Source: Planctomycetota bacterium
GTDB lineage: Bacteria; Planctomycetota; PUPC01; JABMSA01; JAUWKK01
Direction: 5' to 3'
DNA: 8,541 nt
NCBI GenBank assembly: GCA_030614245.1
Contig: JAUWKK010000100.1
Span: forward strand, 1 to 8,541
In this document: positions 1-6,479 of the stretch, piece by piece
Numbering within the stretch: position 1 is the first letter of the stretch
Layout: the number at the start of each line of letters is the position of its first letter
Program-made: the position numbers and the translations under genes
The notes under the pieces: generated by a model
Told to the model about the DNA's origin: nothing
What the model saw: only the letters and a program-made list of their open reading frames with translations
Database searches by the model: none

Positions 1-1040
1 ATCACCCGGCCGCTTTCGATGTGCTGCGTGCGGCGCTGCTGGCGCCTGAACTGGGGCTGCTGTCGAGCGTGGATGAAATAGATGCTATCGGCCATCGCGT
101 CGTCCACGGTGCAGAAGTCCTCGTGGATTCGACAATCATCGACGAACGTGTGATCGAGACGATCGAGGAGTGCAGCCCTCTGGCGCCCTTGCACAATCCT
201 CCGAACCTCGCAGGCATCAAGGCCGCGCAGCGGGCATTCCCGAATGCGGTGAACGTGGCGGTATTCGACACGGCGTTTCACCGCGATATGCCGCCGCACG
301 CATATCATTACGCCATTCCATACGAGCTGTATGAGCGGCTTCACGTGCGCAGATACGGATTCCACGGCACTTCGCATCGCTTTGTTACGTCCCGTGCGGC
401 TGAATTGCTCGGCATTCCATACGCCGAATTCAACGCTATTACCATTCACTTGGGCAACGGATGCTCGGCGGCTGCGATCAGGGGCGGCAAGTCGATCGAC
501 ACGTCGTTGGGCCTGACGCCGCTGGAAGGGCTCGTGATGGGCACAAGGTCGGGCGACATAGACCCCGGTGTGATCTTTCATCTTGCGAATGAGGGCGGCC
601 TCTCTATTGATGACATTGACGAGCTTCTCAACAAGAAGAGCGGCCTGCTGGGGCTGTCGGGGGTGAGCAACGACATGCGGGAGGTTCAGGAAGCGGCGGC
701 CGCCGGCAACGAGCGAGCGCACCTTGCAATCGAGGTTTTTGTCTATCGCATCCGCAAGTATATCGGTGCCTACATCGCCGTAATCGGCCGCACCGATGCG
801 ATAGTCTTCACCGGCGGCATCGGCGAGAACGGCTTGGGCATTCGCCGGAAGGTCGCGGCCGGCCTCGAACACATGGGGATTGTGTTGGATGTTGAACTCA
901 ACGCCCAGGTGGGAAGCGGCGAAGGCGTATTCAGCAGACCCGACTCTCGCATCAAGCTTATGGTAGTGCCGACGAACGAGGAATTGTGTATCGCCCGTGA
1001 GACCCGCGACACCGCAAATGCGAGCCGCCGAGCCGATTGA
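1..1040 (+). CDS. ackA: Acetate kinase, 5' end missing
   Basis: Acetate kinase catalyses ATP + acetate <-> ADP + acetyl phosphate in the cytoplasm. With phosphotransacetylase (not in this window) it forms the acetate-producing, ATP-yielding Pta-AckA route. The frame is open from the left edge (first full codon at base 3) to TGA at 1038-1040, giving 346 residues. The family is about 400 long, so roughly the first 55 are missing, including the N-terminal nucleotide-binding Asn/Lys region. The GTG at 21 is internal, not a start. Family motifs seen in order: GHRVVHG (90-110, catalytic Arg), LAPLHNPPN (substrate-site His), VFDTAFH (catalytic Asp), YGFHGTSH (catalytic His), HLGNGCS, MGTRSGDIDPG (catalytic Arg), FTGGIGENG (adenosine-binding loop) and PTNEE near the C-terminus (metal-binding Glu). 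All expected catalytic residues in the visible part are present, so the enzyme should be active. It converges on the pseudopilin cluster and is probably unrelated to it in function. Confidence 0.97.
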   Translation, partial: HPAAFDVLRAALLAPELGLLSSVDEIDAIGHRVVHGAEVLVDSTIIDERVIETIEECSPLAPLHNPPNLAGIKAAQRAFPNAVNVAVFDTAFHRDMPPHAYHYAIPYELYERLHVRRYGFHGTSHRFVTSRAAELLGIPYAEFNAITIHLGNGCSAAAIRGGKSIDTSLGLTPLEGLVMGTRSGDIDPGVIFHLANEGGLSIDDIDELLNKKSGLLGLSGVSNDMREVQEAAAAGNERAHLAIEVFVYRIRKYIGAYIAVIGRTDAIVFTGGIGENGLGIRRKVAAGLEHMGIVLDVELNAQVGSGEGVFSRPDSRIKLMVVPTNEELCIARETRDTANASRRAD

Positions 1041-1148
1041 CTCAACTGATGCGCAATTTTTTTTTCGTGCTCCCCATATTTGCCATCCTAATGCATGCAG
1101 ACCACATCATACGGTAGGCATACCATTATAATTTCTTATAGTTTTTTC
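1041..1148 (+). other. AT-rich spacer after ackA; weak termination signals and possible UP element
   Basis: No coding signal is seen here. A run of nine T lies at 1057-1065, 17 bases after the ackA stop, but no strong GC stem precedes it (only a weak ATTG/CAAT pairing, 1036-1039 with 1054-1057), so it is a poor intrinsic terminator. A second weak candidate is the all-A/T stem TATAA/TTATA (1127-1131 with 1136-1140) followed by six T (1142-1147). The same AT-rich stretch, about 1122-1148, directly abuts the -35 element of the next gene and could instead act as an UP element. Bases 1127-1132 read TATAAT but have no acceptable -35 upstream. Confidence 0.35.
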
Positions 1149-1176
1149 TTGACTTCCCGATAGGATGTGATATTCT
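1149..1176 (+). promoter_or_regulatory. Sigma70-type promoter with extended -10
   Basis: The -35 TTGACT (1149-1154, 5 of 6 to consensus) is followed after 16 bases by TATTCT (1171-1176, 4 of 6), which is preceded by TGA, giving an extended -10 (TGn). An A/T-rich block lies immediately upstream. Transcription would start near 1183, leaving a leader of about 55 bases before the small gene at 1240. The promoter, gene and terminator together look like one monocistronic unit. The call is from sequence pattern only. Confidence 0.6.
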
Positions 1177-1228
1177 GTAAATAAAGAGCATCGGCACGGG
1201 AATAACAGCGCCGAAGCAGCTTCGCTAC

Positions 1229-1233
1229 AGGGG
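1229..1233 (+). promoter_or_regulatory. Ribosome binding site of the 53-residue gene
   Basis: AGGGG lies six bases before the ATG at 1240. An in-frame ATG at 1234 directly abuts this motif and so has no usable spacing. This decides the start in favour of 1240. Confidence 0.6.
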
Positions 1234-1239
1234 ATGAGC

Positions 1240-1401
1240 ATGAAGCTGATCGTCAAATCACCGCCGTCTCGTGAACAGATCGAGCAGTTTGTAATGCAGA
1301 TATGTTCGCGTAAGATATTGGTGGAACTCGCCACGCAAAAGGGGCTGAAGGATGTTCAGCACATGACCAAGCAGCAGCTCTGCGAGGTGGTGTTGGGCTG
1401 A
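1240..1401 (+). CDS. Small protein (53 aa) with Rho_N/SAP-like helical pattern
   Basis: No family is recognised with certainty. The frame starts at ATG 1240 and ends with TGA at 1399-1401. An alternative ATG at 1234 would add two residues but has no spacing to the AGGGG ribosome binding site. The protein begins MKLIVKSPPSREQIEQF. Its second half (about residues 27-51) reads as helix, Gly-Leu turn, polar stretch, helix: LVELATQKGLKD followed by MTKQQLCEVV. This spacing resembles the Rho N-terminal/SAP-type helix-extended-helix nucleic-acid-binding fold (L-x-E-L-A-x-x-x-G-[LI]-K ... K-x-x-L-x-x-x[LIV]), which is an inference from pattern. There is no signal peptide or membrane segment, and it is basic, so it is probably cytoplasmic. 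It has its own promoter (1149-1176) and intrinsic terminator (1438-1469), which supports a real expressed unit. The transcript could alternatively act as a small RNA. Confidence 0.62.
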   Translation: MKLIVKSPPSREQIEQFVMQICSRKILVELATQKGLKDVQHMTKQQLCEVVLG

Positions 1402-1437
1402 GTTGCCCCGGTGTGCAGGGGTACTCCGGCTGACCGA

Positions 1438-1469
1438 GGGGTCGCGCATCATGCGTTGATCCCTTTTTT
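1438..1469 (+). terminator. Intrinsic terminator of the small gene
   Basis: GGGGTC-GCGCA (1438-1448) pairs with TGCGT-(T)-GATCCC (1452-1463) around a three-base loop TCA, with one bulged T at 1457 and two G-T wobbles. The 11-bp stem is followed directly by six T (1464-1469). It lies 36 bases after the stop at 1401. Two smaller possible hairpins lie between stop and terminator: CCCC/GGGG at 1406-1421 and CGG-CTGA-CCG at 1427-1436. Confidence 0.85.
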
Positions 1470-1550
1470 CGTTCGTGTGTCTTCAATCTGCGAAACCGAT
1501 AGGGTCTTGAGCCGAAAACGGCAGGCGGGGGTCGCGGGGACAGGTACAAA

Positions 1551-1654
1551 GAAACAGAATGGGGTCGCTGATCGCGGGCAGCAGGTTGAGTGGCCGTTGG
1601 CAAGCGGTTACAGTTAGCCATAAGCAGCCGGCGGCCAGCGCCCCATTCTGTCTC
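1551..1654. repeat. Imperfect inverted repeat, REP/MITE-like hairpin
   Basis: The left arm at 1551-1575 (core ACAGAATGGGG, then T, then CGCTG, then CGC at its inner end) is matched by the right arm at 1631-1654 (core CCCCATTCTGT preceded by CAGCG, with GCG at its inner end). About 24 positions pair, with one inserted T (1565) and two or three mismatches or wobbles. The loop is about 55 bases and has small internal pairings. Just left of it, 1534-1546 reads CGGGGACAGGTAC, a phrase similar to the termini of repeats linked to REP-associated (IS200-like) transposases in environmental bacteria; that link is from memory and inferential. No transposase gene is present. Possible roles are a non-autonomous mobile element, a REPIN-type repeat or a bidirectional transcript barrier between the convergent genes. 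Confidence 0.65.
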
Positions 1655-1678
1655 GTTGGCGATTTATGTATCAGTCTT

Positions 1679-1705
1679 CCCGGCTGGGCATCTGAAGCAG
1701 CCGGG
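1679..1705 (-). terminator. Hairpin behind gspK, possible terminator without U-tract
   Basis: CCCGGCT (1679-1685) and AGCCGGG (1699-1705) form a perfect 7-bp stem with a 13-base loop. It begins 9 bases past the gspK stop on the minus strand. The minus-strand sequence after the stem (AAGACTGATA) has no T run, so efficient Rho-independent termination is doubtful. It may instead protect the 3' end of the operon mRNA or work with the larger inverted repeat beyond it. Confidence 0.4.
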
Positions 1706-1714
1706 GTGCTCGCG

Positions 1715-4700
1715 TCATTTCACGTCCTCACTCCAGAAGAGAATCTTCGGCGCGGTCATCCAGAAGAAAGTAACGTCGTCGACTTTCGGTGCCCCATGCG
1801 AGCCCTTAGCCATAAAGCCAACGTCTTTATCGACAGTGCAGTTGTCGGCTTCGATTCTGATGTTGAAGAATACAAGAGAAGGATTCTCGCCCACAACGAC
1901 ATCGCAGATTGCGGCCTCAACTCCGGCATTGGGCGAAGAGCTGCGTGTGTATGTGGTCTGGAGCACCGGCAGGGTGTCATTGCTGGTGGCATAGTCGTTG
2001 CCGTCCTCGTCAACAATTTTCATTATCGGCTCGCCCTCGCCGCGCCGCCCCAGCGGGGATCGGACGCTGTATATGCCCGGTCTGGGATCGATGCAGTCTT
2101 TCCAGTCTGGTTCGTCGTCCTTCTCCTTCTGTGTTCCTGCACCACCGATTGATTGATTGATCTTGCTTGAACTCGGGCTTTCCGGGACGTAGGTCATGCC
2201 GGTAAATGCACCAAGTGTAAAAATCTGGACTCCGCTGATGCCGACATTAGCCGCGTCCTTCCCGCTACTGGTGCACTCCGCAGGGGGATTGCTGTCGATG
2301 TCCAGCGGGATATACTCGGTCCACGATACGGCGCCGAACATTGCACCGTCCGGCACTTCGAGGTAAATCGGCTCACCCCCCGGATTGAAAGCATCCGGTG
2401 TGAACACCGGGCACTCCAGCGTGAAGCTGGGCGTCAATCCCATTTCTCTCATTTCGAAAGTGGTGGTCCGCTGGTATCGGCGCTTCAGCAGAGACAGATT
2501 CGGGTCAGTACTGCCTGTCGGATAGACTCCGGAGATTCTCAGCCCGTCAATTGTGCAGTCGAACTTCGGAGTGGCTGTCTTCGGGCCGATGGGGAAATAG
2601 CTCCCGGGGGATACGGGCAGCAGCCACCCACTTTCGTTTTCGCCGGAAGCCGGCTTCCCTGTACTCTGTCCGTCAACAAACGCCTTCACTTCGGCTGTTG
2701 CTCCCTCGATCTTGTAGGCGAAGGTCAGATAATGCCACTTCTCCCGCGCGGTTTTTTCAAACCAGATTACTTGTGGGCTGCTGGCGGTCGCAGTGATTGT
2801 CCGCGTTCCCGAGACGCCGCCGGAGCCGTCTTTTTCCTGTGCGGTGAGCGCAGCGCTGATCGTCAGTGCGTAGAGTTTCGGAGCCTCGCTAACACTCATA
2901 AGTGTGATGGTCGCTTTCAGCCCGTGCTGTGCTCCGTTGGGGTGGTTGATGAGCACGACGGTGCCGCCTCCGGGCTGATCGAGGAACTTCGGCCCGATCC
3001 GTACCCACATCGAGATCGTTGCCTGCGTGCCCAGGGTCTGCTCGGCGTTGACCTCGAGGTAATGCTTGTCCAGGTAGAGTCCGTCGCAGTAGCACGCTCC
3101 GCCCTCGAAGGGCGATATCTCCACAAATTTCTTGAAGCTCATTGAGTTGCTTCCGCCCTTCTCGACAACTTTCATCGACGGCGCGCCCGGCGGCAGCGTG
3201 CGGCCGAGGCTCATGCCGGTGCCGTTGTTGACGTTGGCGCCAAGCATTCCGATCACATTGTGGGACCTGTAACTGCCTCCAGTTGCAGACTTGAAGGTCC
3301 CTTCCTTTCCGGGCCTGTCGGGGCTGTAATTCATGCCCTTGCTTGGGTCGGCGGCGGTGGCGACCTTGTCTTCGATGCCGAAGTGCTGATTCGCGGTGAA
3401 CCGGGTCGGCTCACCAAGTTGGACGGCGGCGGAGTATCGGCTGGCAGCGAGCATGTTGTCCGCGGCCACGACTTTGCCATCGAAGAGCTTGTTGACGAGC
3501 CTGGTCTCCATTTCGATCTCGAAGCGTCCGAAGGAACTGAAGCAGAACTCGGTGGTGCCGGAGGTTACGTTTTCCTTGCCGGCGTTCGGCGGTACGCAAC
3601 TGTCGCGCGGCATCCAGGCGGGGATGTAATTGGGGTTGCAGTGGGCGTTGAGCGCCGCCCGGTATGCCGCTGCCCGGGTCTTGTCGGCGGGGCAATATTC
3701 CTTCAGCACTTCGCACAGGGCCTTATTGAACTCGTGCCACGATGCGATCGGCGACGTTTTCTGCTTACCGACGAACCACGCGGCGAGGAGCCTTGCCATT
3801 GAATCGGTCCCTCCTCCGGGGGGAGGCTTGCTGAAGTCCACGAATACGGGGCTGCTCGAACCGGGAATGGCGGATGCCGGAACATTGACCTCGATCGGGA
3901 ACAGGACGGATTCGATGACTTCCACCTTCGCCGTATTGATGTTGACCGGTGCCCGTGGGACCAAGTTGAGGATGGCCGCACGGTCGTCCAAGACGCTGAA
4001 TGGGCCGGTGGTGGGATCGACCCAGGAATAGGTAGTGATGCAGTACTTGAGTCTGTCTTTTGCCTCGTTGGAGACATCATCCCAGCCGGTCAGGTGTTCT
4101 GAGAGGTAATTCCACATTTCCTCTTTGTTGGCGTATGGCGCCCCCGCCATGATGGTGGTTACGAAGCTCGCTGGGGAGTCGATCTCAATTCCGGTATTGG
4201 TTACGAGGTGCGTGAGCATTTTCTTGATGGCCTGTTCTGTCTCGGAGAACACCTTCTCGTTGTTATCCTCGTCGTATCCCTTGAACATGTTGACGTTGAT
4301 CATTCCGGCGCTGTCATGAATGACGTGGGCTATGGCAATCTTGCCCCTGCCGGGGAAGTCACCCACTATTACGCCCTCTGTGGGGAAGATTACCTTATCG
4401 TTAACATCATATTCGAAATCGTCGCCGGTGCACCAGGATTCTCCGGAATAGTCGACGGGCGTCCAGGCGAGGCCCTGCCAGGTTTCGTACTTCAGGTGGT
4501 CACACACATTGTTAAGTGCCCACGTGCCGAGCAGGTCGAGGATTGTCCGGTCGCCGACGGATTTGCTGGCAACGTATTCGATATTCATTGTGGAGACAAA
4601 CGCGAAGCCCATGATGCTCATTACGGCGAGTATGCCTAAGGCGACGACCAGGGCGCTGCCGCGCCGGGCCTCGTGGTGCTGCTTCGCTGCTGTAAGCTGA

Positions 4701-4726
4701 TTGAGTTTTTTCCGGTGCCTCGTCAT
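1715..4726 (-). CDS. gspK: GspK-like tip pseudopilin with LamG-like domain (about 1003 aa)
   Basis: GspK is the largest minor pseudopilin and sits at the tip of the T2SS pseudopilus in the inner membrane/periplasm. The start is ATG 4726, because AGGAG lies 8 bases upstream (4735-4739); in-frame ATGs up to 4804 lack this. From that start: leader 1-23 ending ARRG, cleavage Gly23|Ser24, hydrophobic helix about 24-44 with no Glu at +5, as is typical of GspK. The GspK motif HDSAGMINVN lies at about 137-146 and PVNINTA at about 260-266, in a helix-hairpin-helix-like segment. GspK is usually near 320 residues. Here the protein continues with a Cys-containing segment (about 320-550), a LamG/concanavalin-like domain at about 552-734 (ISMWVRIG, WHYLTFAY, VKAFVDGQ, IDGLRISG), and a roughly 270-residue C-terminal part that I do not recognise. 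About 16 cysteines are spread along it. It is last in a gspGHIJK-ordered cluster. The LamG call rests on pattern, not a profile search. Confidence 0.88.
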   Translation of the reverse strand: MTRHRKKLNQLTAAKQHHEARRGSALVVALGILAVMSIMGFAFVSTMNIEYVASKSVGDRTILDLLGTWALNNVCDHLKYETWQGLAWTPVDYSGESWCTGDDFEYDVNDKVIFPTEGVIVGDFPGRGKIAIAHVIHDSAGMINVNMFKGYDEDNNEKVFSETEQAIKKMLTHLVTNTGIEIDSPASFVTTIMAGAPYANKEEMWNYLSEHLTGWDDVSNEAKDRLKYCITTYSWVDPTTGPFSVLDDRAAILNLVPRAPVNINTAKVEVIESVLFPIEVNVPASAIPGSSSPVFVDFSKPPPGGGTDSMARLLAAWFVGKQKTSPIASWHEFNKALCEVLKEYCPADKTRAAAYRAALNAHCNPNYIPAWMPRDSCVPPNAGKENVTSGTTEFCFSSFGRFEIEMETRLVNKLFDGKVVAADNMLAASRYSAAVQLGEPTRFTANQHFGIEDKVATAADPSKGMNYSPDRPGKEGTFKSATGGSYRSHNVIGMLGANVNNGTGMSLGRTLPPGAPSMKVVEKGGSNSMSFKKFVEISPFEGGACYCDGLYLDKHYLEVNAEQTLGTQATISMWVRIGPKFLDQPGGGTVVLINHPNGAQHGLKATITLMSVSEAPKLYALTISAALTAQEKDGSGGVSGTRTITATASSPQVIWFEKTAREKWHYLTFAYKIEGATAEVKAFVDGQSTGKPASGENESGWLLPVSPGSYFPIGPKTATPKFDCTIDGLRISGVYPTGSTDPNLSLLKRRYQRTTTFEMREMGLTPSFTLECPVFTPDAFNPGGEPIYLEVPDGAMFGAVSWTEYIPLDIDSNPPAECTSSGKDAANVGISGVQIFTLGAFTGMTYVPESPSSSKINQSIGGAGTQKEKDDEPDWKDCIDPRPGIYSVRSPLGRRGEGEPIMKIVDEDGNDYATSNDTLPVLQTTYTRSSSPNAGVEAAICDVVVGENPSLVFFNIRIEADNCTVDKDVGFMAKGSHGAPKVDDVTFFWMTAPKILFWSEDVK

Positions 4727-4855
4727 TTGCTTATCTCCTGTAGCCTGCCACGGCCTGCCGTGCCGGGTCATGCCTGATGCCGGTGTCATTTCAATCGCTT
4801 TCATTTCCGTTCGCCGCAGGGCCGGCGCCGCCCGTCCTCGCTGATTGATCGTCCA
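4727..4855 (-). other. 129-base gspJ-gspK spacer with GC-rich hairpins
   Basis: This is the only long gap in an otherwise tightly packed cluster. It is open in the gspK frame from about 4804, but the ribosome binding site favours the start at 4726. It contains a perfect 5-bp hairpin CACGG-CCTG-CCGTG (4749-4762) a few bases before the gspK ribosome binding site, and a GC-rich near-palindrome (4819-4833) just after the gspJ stop. These could modulate gspK expression relative to the upstream genes through transcript processing, attenuation or access to the ribosome binding site. No clear promoter is seen. Confidence 0.4.
4735..4739 (-). promoter_or_regulatory. Ribosome binding site deciding the gspK start
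   Basis: On the minus strand AGGAG is followed by 8 bases and then ATG at 4726. The upstream in-frame ATGs (from 4804 on) have no comparable motif and would give an unusually long 49-residue leader instead of 23. Confidence 0.75.
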
Positions 4856-5551
4856 CTATCGCCCCTGGCCTACGGGGATCAAATTGAAAAACGTCCGGCG
4901 CACTTCCACCTGATCTCTCGGCTTGTCCCAGTTCATTGCGGGGTATGTCAGTTCAAGTGTTACTTCTACCGCACTGGGAAGGTAGCCCTTACCGTTCTTC
5001 ACGGTGTCCATGCTCGTCTTCCAGCGGTCGCCTGTGCCGAATTCAGCACTCCCCTTGGGGTCCCAGTACGCCAGCGAGAAATCGCTCACGCCGTCGCAAA
5101 GGAGGTTATCGGAGTGGCTGCCGGCGGAGACTGTCGAATCGGTTCTACCGTCGAAGTCCAGCGTGCGGTAGAGCACGCCGCTGCTTGCCGAGTATGCAAC
5201 CTCGCTGAAGAGGTGATTGACGGCCTTCGTGCCATCGAGGTCCGTGCAGGGGCTGGCCGACAGCAGCTTCAATTTATCTGACCCAGCCTCGAAGTAATTG
5301 CCCTTGCAATCGAGGAAGGCGCTGGTGAGATCGAGCTCCATTCGGGCGAATACGGCCCGGGCATTCTGGCGGACTTCGAACTCACCTTCGAGCATTCCGG
5401 CCAGCTTGTTGGACGAATCGAATATCATGAAGATGGACCACATCAGCACTGCGCTGATGCCGCTGGCCACCATGAGTTCAATGAGTGTGAAGCCCTGCCG
5501 AGAGTGATTATGCTGTCGAAACACGATCCTGTCTCCCTTGCGACACAGCAT
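4856..5551 (-). CDS. gspJ: GspJ-like minor pseudopilin (231 aa)
   Basis: GspJ forms the pseudopilus tip complex with GspI and GspK in known T2SS. The leader ends SRQG20, followed by FTLIELMVASGISAVLMW: Gly|Phe cleavage, Glu at +5 and a hydrophobic helix of about 20 residues. After the helix comes VRQNARAVFARMELDLTSAF (about residues 60-79), the N-terminal helix pattern typical of GspJ, followed by a beta-rich region. Length 231 fits the family (about 200-240). The ATG at 5551 lies 2 bases after the gspI TGA and has no spaced ribosome binding site. A GTG at 5522-5524 (residue 10) has AAGGGAG at 5533-5539 with 8-base spacing and would leave an 11-residue leader, so the true start may be 5524. 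Position after gspI supports J over H. The body is too divergent for me to name beyond the family. Confidence 0.87.
   Translation of the reverse strand: MLCRKGDRIVFRQHNHSRQGFTLIELMVASGISAVLMWSIFMIFDSSNKLAGMLEGEFEVRQNARAVFARMELDLTSAFLDCKGNYFEAGSDKLKLLSASPCTDLDGTKAVNHLFSEVAYSASSGVLYRTLDFDGRTDSTVSAGSHSDNLLCDGVSDFSLAYWDPKGSAEFGTGDRWKTSMDTVKNGKGYLPSAVEVTLELTYPAMNWDKPRDQVEVRRTFFNLIPVGQGR
5533..5539 (-). promoter_or_regulatory. Strong ribosome binding site inside the gspJ 5' end
   Basis: On the minus strand AAGGGAG is followed by 8 bases and GTG at 5524. This is the best ribosome binding site near the gspJ start and argues that translation may begin at the GTG rather than at ATG 5551. Confidence 0.5.
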
Positions 5552-5553
5552 CC

Positions 5554-6471
5554 TCAGTAAACGGAAACATGCGAGACGTTCCAGGCGAACGGCTGTGGGT
5601 TCCCGTAGATCGGAACGTTATACCTGAACCGGCCGTATCGGTAGCAGAAGATGTCGATTCGGCAAGCCCCGTTGGAGCCCTGTTCGGGCGGACTGATGAT
5701 GATGCCGTATGTAAACACCGTATCATCTTCGTCATTCCTGGGGAGTTTGCGTGCGATGTTCTTCTTGGAGCCGCGGCCAGAGGTCAAGTTTTTGGGCCAG
5801 CAGGCGGTCTTTCCGGCCCACCCCAAGACGCGGTATGTGTCGCCTTCAGTGATACCGTCGTAGTTGAGATCCACATGTATCTTCGCGCCGGCGACATAGG
5901 GGTCCTTTGTCTCTGATGTGGTGCATACCAGTTTGTTCGTCTCCTTAATTGTCTCCTTAATAGGGTAAACCCGCCCCTTGGCGGGGCCTGAAGTCACCAG
6001 CAGGTAATAATCGCTCTTGCCTTTTGGATCCGGTTTGTTTGTGAAACAGTCGGTGAAGACGACAGCGTTGCCACCCGGATTCTTGCAGAGGATACCCACG
6101 GCACGGGTAGTCTGGTCGCCCTGTTTCAGCGCTTCTCCGGTGACACTCAGAAGCCCGTCGACGGTTCCTTCGCGATACAGCCTGCTGCTGTCCGGGCGAT
6201 AGGCCTCCGCGCGGGACGGCCAGACTACTATCTTTTTCGCACTTAGGTCCATGTCGTCCTTCTGCAGTATCATGTCGTACTTGGCATACTTGGCGACCAT
6301 TGCGCCGTCAGAGACGTCGAGGCTGCGGTCGGCCAGCTCGATGGCGGCCGGATACATCGACATTATGCCCAGCAGTCCGAACAATATCACGAATACAGCG
6401 AACGAGAGTTCCAGGAGCGTCATGCCGCTTTGGCGGGTTATCTTGTTGAGTTCTGGTCTCATTCTTCTCAT
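5554..6471 (-). CDS. gspI: GspI/PilV-like minor pseudopilin (305 aa)
   Basis: The leader ends RQSG16, followed by MTLLELSFAVFVILFGLLGIMSM: Gly|Met cleavage, Glu at +5 (Glu21) and a hydrophobic helix. The G|MTLLE(V/L)-type start with a phase of small and large hydrophobic residues, plus its position between gspH and gspJ, indicates GspI, which nucleates the H-I-J-K tip in known systems. Known GspI proteins are about 120-130 residues. This one is 305, with a long polar periplasmic region that I do not recognise (about residues 60-305, containing SDYYLLVTSGPAKGRVYPI and VDLNYDGITEGDTYRVLGW). The segment LNYDGITEGDTYRV may be a beta-hairpin with an Asp-containing turn. ATG 6471 is 8 bases after the gspH stop; a second ATG at 6462 is possible, and neither has a strong ribosome binding site. 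A general PilV-like prepilin is the alternative. Confidence 0.8.
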   Translation of the reverse strand: MRRMRPELNKITRQSGMTLLELSFAVFVILFGLLGIMSMYPAAIELADRSLDVSDGAMVAKYAKYDMILQKDDMDLSAKKIVVWPSRAEAYRPDSSRLYREGTVDGLLSVTGEALKQGDQTTRAVGILCKNPGGNAVVFTDCFTNKPDPKGKSDYYLLVTSGPAKGRVYPIKETIKETNKLVCTTSETKDPYVAGAKIHVDLNYDGITEGDTYRVLGWAGKTACWPKNLTSGRGSKKNIARKLPRNDEDDTVFTYGIIISPPEQGSNGACRIDIFCYRYGRFRYNVPIYGNPQPFAWNVSHVSVY

Positions 6472-6479
6472 CGCCTTTC

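Larger units (their letters stand above)
1402..1714. other. Gene-free convergent region
   Basis: This is the 313-base gap between the small + strand gene and the end of the minus-strand gspK. It holds the terminator at 1438-1469, a perfect small hairpin GCCG-AAAA-CGGC (1511-1522), the large inverted repeat at 1551-1654 and a hairpin at 1679-1705. Reading frames on either strand here lack ribosome binding sites and read as low-complexity Arg/Pro/Ser-rich translations, so no gene is called. Confidence 0.7.

Noticed and set aside
1127..1132. Perfect TATAAT -10 box
   Set aside because: There is no -35-like sequence at 15-19 bases upstream and no TG extension. The TTGACT/TGATATTCT promoter downstream fits better.
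1253..1621. 122-residue minus-strand reading frame across the small gene and terminator
   Set aside because: It is Arg/Pro/Ser-rich with no ribosome binding site and crosses a strong terminator hairpin and part of the inverted repeat. The + strand small gene in the same place has promoter, ribosome binding site and terminator.
1534..1657. Possible CRISPR repeat or insertion sequence
   Set aside because: Only one inverted pair is present, with no regularly spaced direct repeats and no transposase coding region.
1559..2152. 197-residue + strand frame overlapping the inverted repeat and the gspK end
   Set aside because: Most of it is antisense to the conserved frame of gspK, and it starts inside the repeat without a ribosome binding site.
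3260..3802. 180-residue + strand reading frame opposite gspK
   Set aside because: It is a shadow of the GC-rich codon pattern in gspK, Gly/Val/Arg-rich, with no start signal or recognisable motif.
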